From positions 14,818,001 to 14,882,000 of the forward strand of contig OX467082.1 in assembly GCA_950106755.1 (NCBI GenBank): a stretch of DNA of 64,000 nt. The letters are read 5' to 3'. Under the pieces are notes generated by a model that was given only the letters and a program-made list of their open reading frames with translations, did no database searches and was not told the origin of the DNA. The DNA is from Climacium dendroides (taxonomy: Eukaryota; Streptophyta; Bryopsida; Hypnales; Climaciaceae). A program made the position numbers and the translations under genes. Below are positions 62,347 through 64,000 of this stretch, piece after piece (position 1 is the stretch's first letter; each line of letters opens with the position of its first letter).

Positions 62347-64000
62347 TTATTTCTTGAGGTCGGTTCTCTTTGTGATTGTTGATAGGATCAAGAAGAAAGT
62401 AATGGATTCGGACTGAATGCAGTTGAGGTCCAAACTAGCAACCTCCACCGCCAACTCTAAGTCACAAGTATCTTCATCAATAAAAAAGGATTCAGTGCTC
62501 ACATGAGGAGGCAAAGTCAAGTACATAGCAATCTCCTCTACCTCCAAAGTAGGTATGCCTTCAGTAATTGTCCCAATGCCCAAATTGGTGTCACCATTGT
62601 AGTCTACCAAATTTTCTTCTCTTGAACTTGTGACAAAGTCTACCAAATACTCCACTTCTGAACCTATGTCCTCTTGTACTCAATCAATAGCATAAGCACC
62701 TCCATTGTACTATGAAGAATTGAGAAGTATTGATCTTTTTTTTTTCTCTATTGCATTAAGTAGTGATTGTCCCACCTAGTCTATAAAATTGGCTGCAATT
62801 GCACTTCCATCATGGTCAGTTTGCCCCAATTGGCTTGATAGATTGTGTGTACATCATGATGGGGCCAAATTGTTCATCTATTACATTTTTATTGAAAGTC
62901 CAAATCTTGATAGCTCTAAATTTGCTAATTATGTTTTCTTTTGTTAAAGCCCACTTCAAGCTTAGCAACACCCATTGCCCTAGAGTAGCTTTTTGTGTAG
63001 ATTGGTTTAGATTGCGGGAGACCCAATAAACCCCATATTCCTTGAAGTATGTCTTAAATGGTTCAAAGATGGACACATCTAAAGGTTGCAAGTTGTGCAA
63101 TGTATGAGATGGTAGTGTAACTATGTCTAATCCAACCTATTGTGTTGCTTTTGCCACTACAATAGTAAAGTGGCTTCTGTATCCATCAAGGATAAAAAAG
63201 TATTTGCAGTTGGAAGAGATGCCACCAATTTTGTTGACATTTTTTATGAAGTGAGAAATCCAAGCAAAAAATAAGTAATTAGTCATCTAGGCTTTCAATT
63301 GTATTACCATCGTTGCAGTAGGCTTGTATCACTCAACATATTTCTGTTAAAAACACTTACCTTTAAAAATGTAAAAGTACGATATGGCAGTCCCTAATGC
63401 ATTGATGCATACGAGAACCAATGGCCACTCTCATTGATCTAGAATGATAAGATTTACTCAATTAATACCTCTTCAAGCAATAACTAATGCACCACCATTT
63501 CTTCCTGCTTGCACACCAGATTCATTGCAATTCCACACCCTTTTGAGAGTGTAGTCATGTAAGGTATACAACTCATGTAGATTATCATAGAAGTTGTTGA
63601 TGTTTTTTTTGCATAATTCTTTTGCTCTAGAAGATGAGAGGGCTTGTACTACTCTCAATTAAGCTTTGAGTGATGGTTTTTAAACCACTAGAAGCATCCA
63701 TCACTTGAGATTCCATCTTGTGGTGTGGAGCAATTCCTAATTATTTTTGCAATTTTAAGTTTTAGAGCTAGTGGATTAAGACCTAGGCTAGGACATATTA
63801 CACAACCTATCTCTCTTCTTCTACAAAGAAGACACTTTGAATGCCCCTCATTTTGCATCTTCAAACACTATAACACTATTCTCTAAAAGTTGCACATGGA
63901 ATGTCATGCTTTTTGGCTACTTGCCACATGCTAGATCCTTGTTTATGCTCAACAAATGTTGCCCTCATGTCCTCATCACTCCATAAACAATTTTTTTTAC
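62347..64000 (-). pseudogene. pogo/Tigger-like DDE transposase, broken, continues past the right edge
   Basis: Pieces in family order on the minus strand: an N-terminal psq-type helix-turn-helix (SMWQVAKKHDIPCATFREW near 63860-63960), then NFYDNLHELYTLHDYTLKR and WNCNESGVQAGRNGGA (63473-63658), EWPLVLVCINALG and FYIFKGK (about 63365-63435), ILDGYRSHFT (near 63185), and LQPLDVSIFEPFKTYFKEYG with RNLNQSTQKATLGQW (62816-63100). An acidic C-terminal frame follows at 62347-62655. Stops and frameshifts lie between the pieces. The first catalytic Asp of the NCDESG motif is Asn; the Asp of LDG and that of PLDV are kept. The element is inactive. Confidence 0.9.

Overview
The window looks like nuclear DNA of a land plant. 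It contains intron-rich genes with GT..AG introns and closest resemblance to plant families: plant cysteine oxidase, an AtPH1-type PH-domain protein, INTS11/CPSF73-II and plant trehalase. It also has a TTTAGGG-type telo-box run and a Copia retrotransposon. A non-seed plant such as a moss would fit the very AT-rich, repeat-filled intergenic DNA and the vanadium-haloperoxidase-like gene, but that placement is an inference. I see no bacterial operons, CRISPR array, rRNA or recognisable tRNA.

Layout. (1) At the left edge, on the minus strand, is the first coding exon of a trehalase gene. (2) 0.4-14.3 kb is gene-poor DNA with microsatellites, a 78-bp tandem array and dispersed repeats. (3) 14.35-18.03 kb (minus) holds a complete five-exon PH1-like gene. 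(4) 19.6-22.9 kb has an unresolved gene-like stretch, then direct repeats and a perfect 64-bp inverted repeat. (5) 22.9-27.1 kb is AT-rich MITE-type DNA. (6) 27.7-30.1 kb (plus) holds a complete five-exon plant cysteine oxidase. (7) 30.2-38.5 kb is gene-free and rich in foldback elements and MITEs. (8) 39.2-41.9 kb (minus) holds a complete three-exon secreted haloperoxidase/PAP2-like gene. (9) 42.4-44.4 kb has a MITE and simple repeats. (10) 46.0-52.4 kb holds a decayed minus-strand Copia element with both LTRs. (11) 54.0-60.5 kb (minus) holds a complete 15-exon INTS11 gene. (12) 62.3 kb to the right edge holds a dead pogo/Tigger-like transposase on the minus strand.

The genes do not form one pathway: they cover sugar metabolism, lipid binding, oxygen sensing, secreted redox or phosphatase-like chemistry, and RNA 3'-end processing. 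The exon models were built by reading splice sites by eye. They keep frame from start to stop in all four complete genes.

The most notable points are these. The haloperoxidase-like protein keeps five of the six expected active-site positions, but the PSGH histidine is threonine. INTS11 carries a C-terminal half far longer than usual and starts in a 25-nt micro-exon. A related repeat sits in the last intron of both PH1 and INTS11. A three-copy family of near full-length foldback elements, a miRNA-like hairpin and a perfect palindrome lie in the intergenic DNA.
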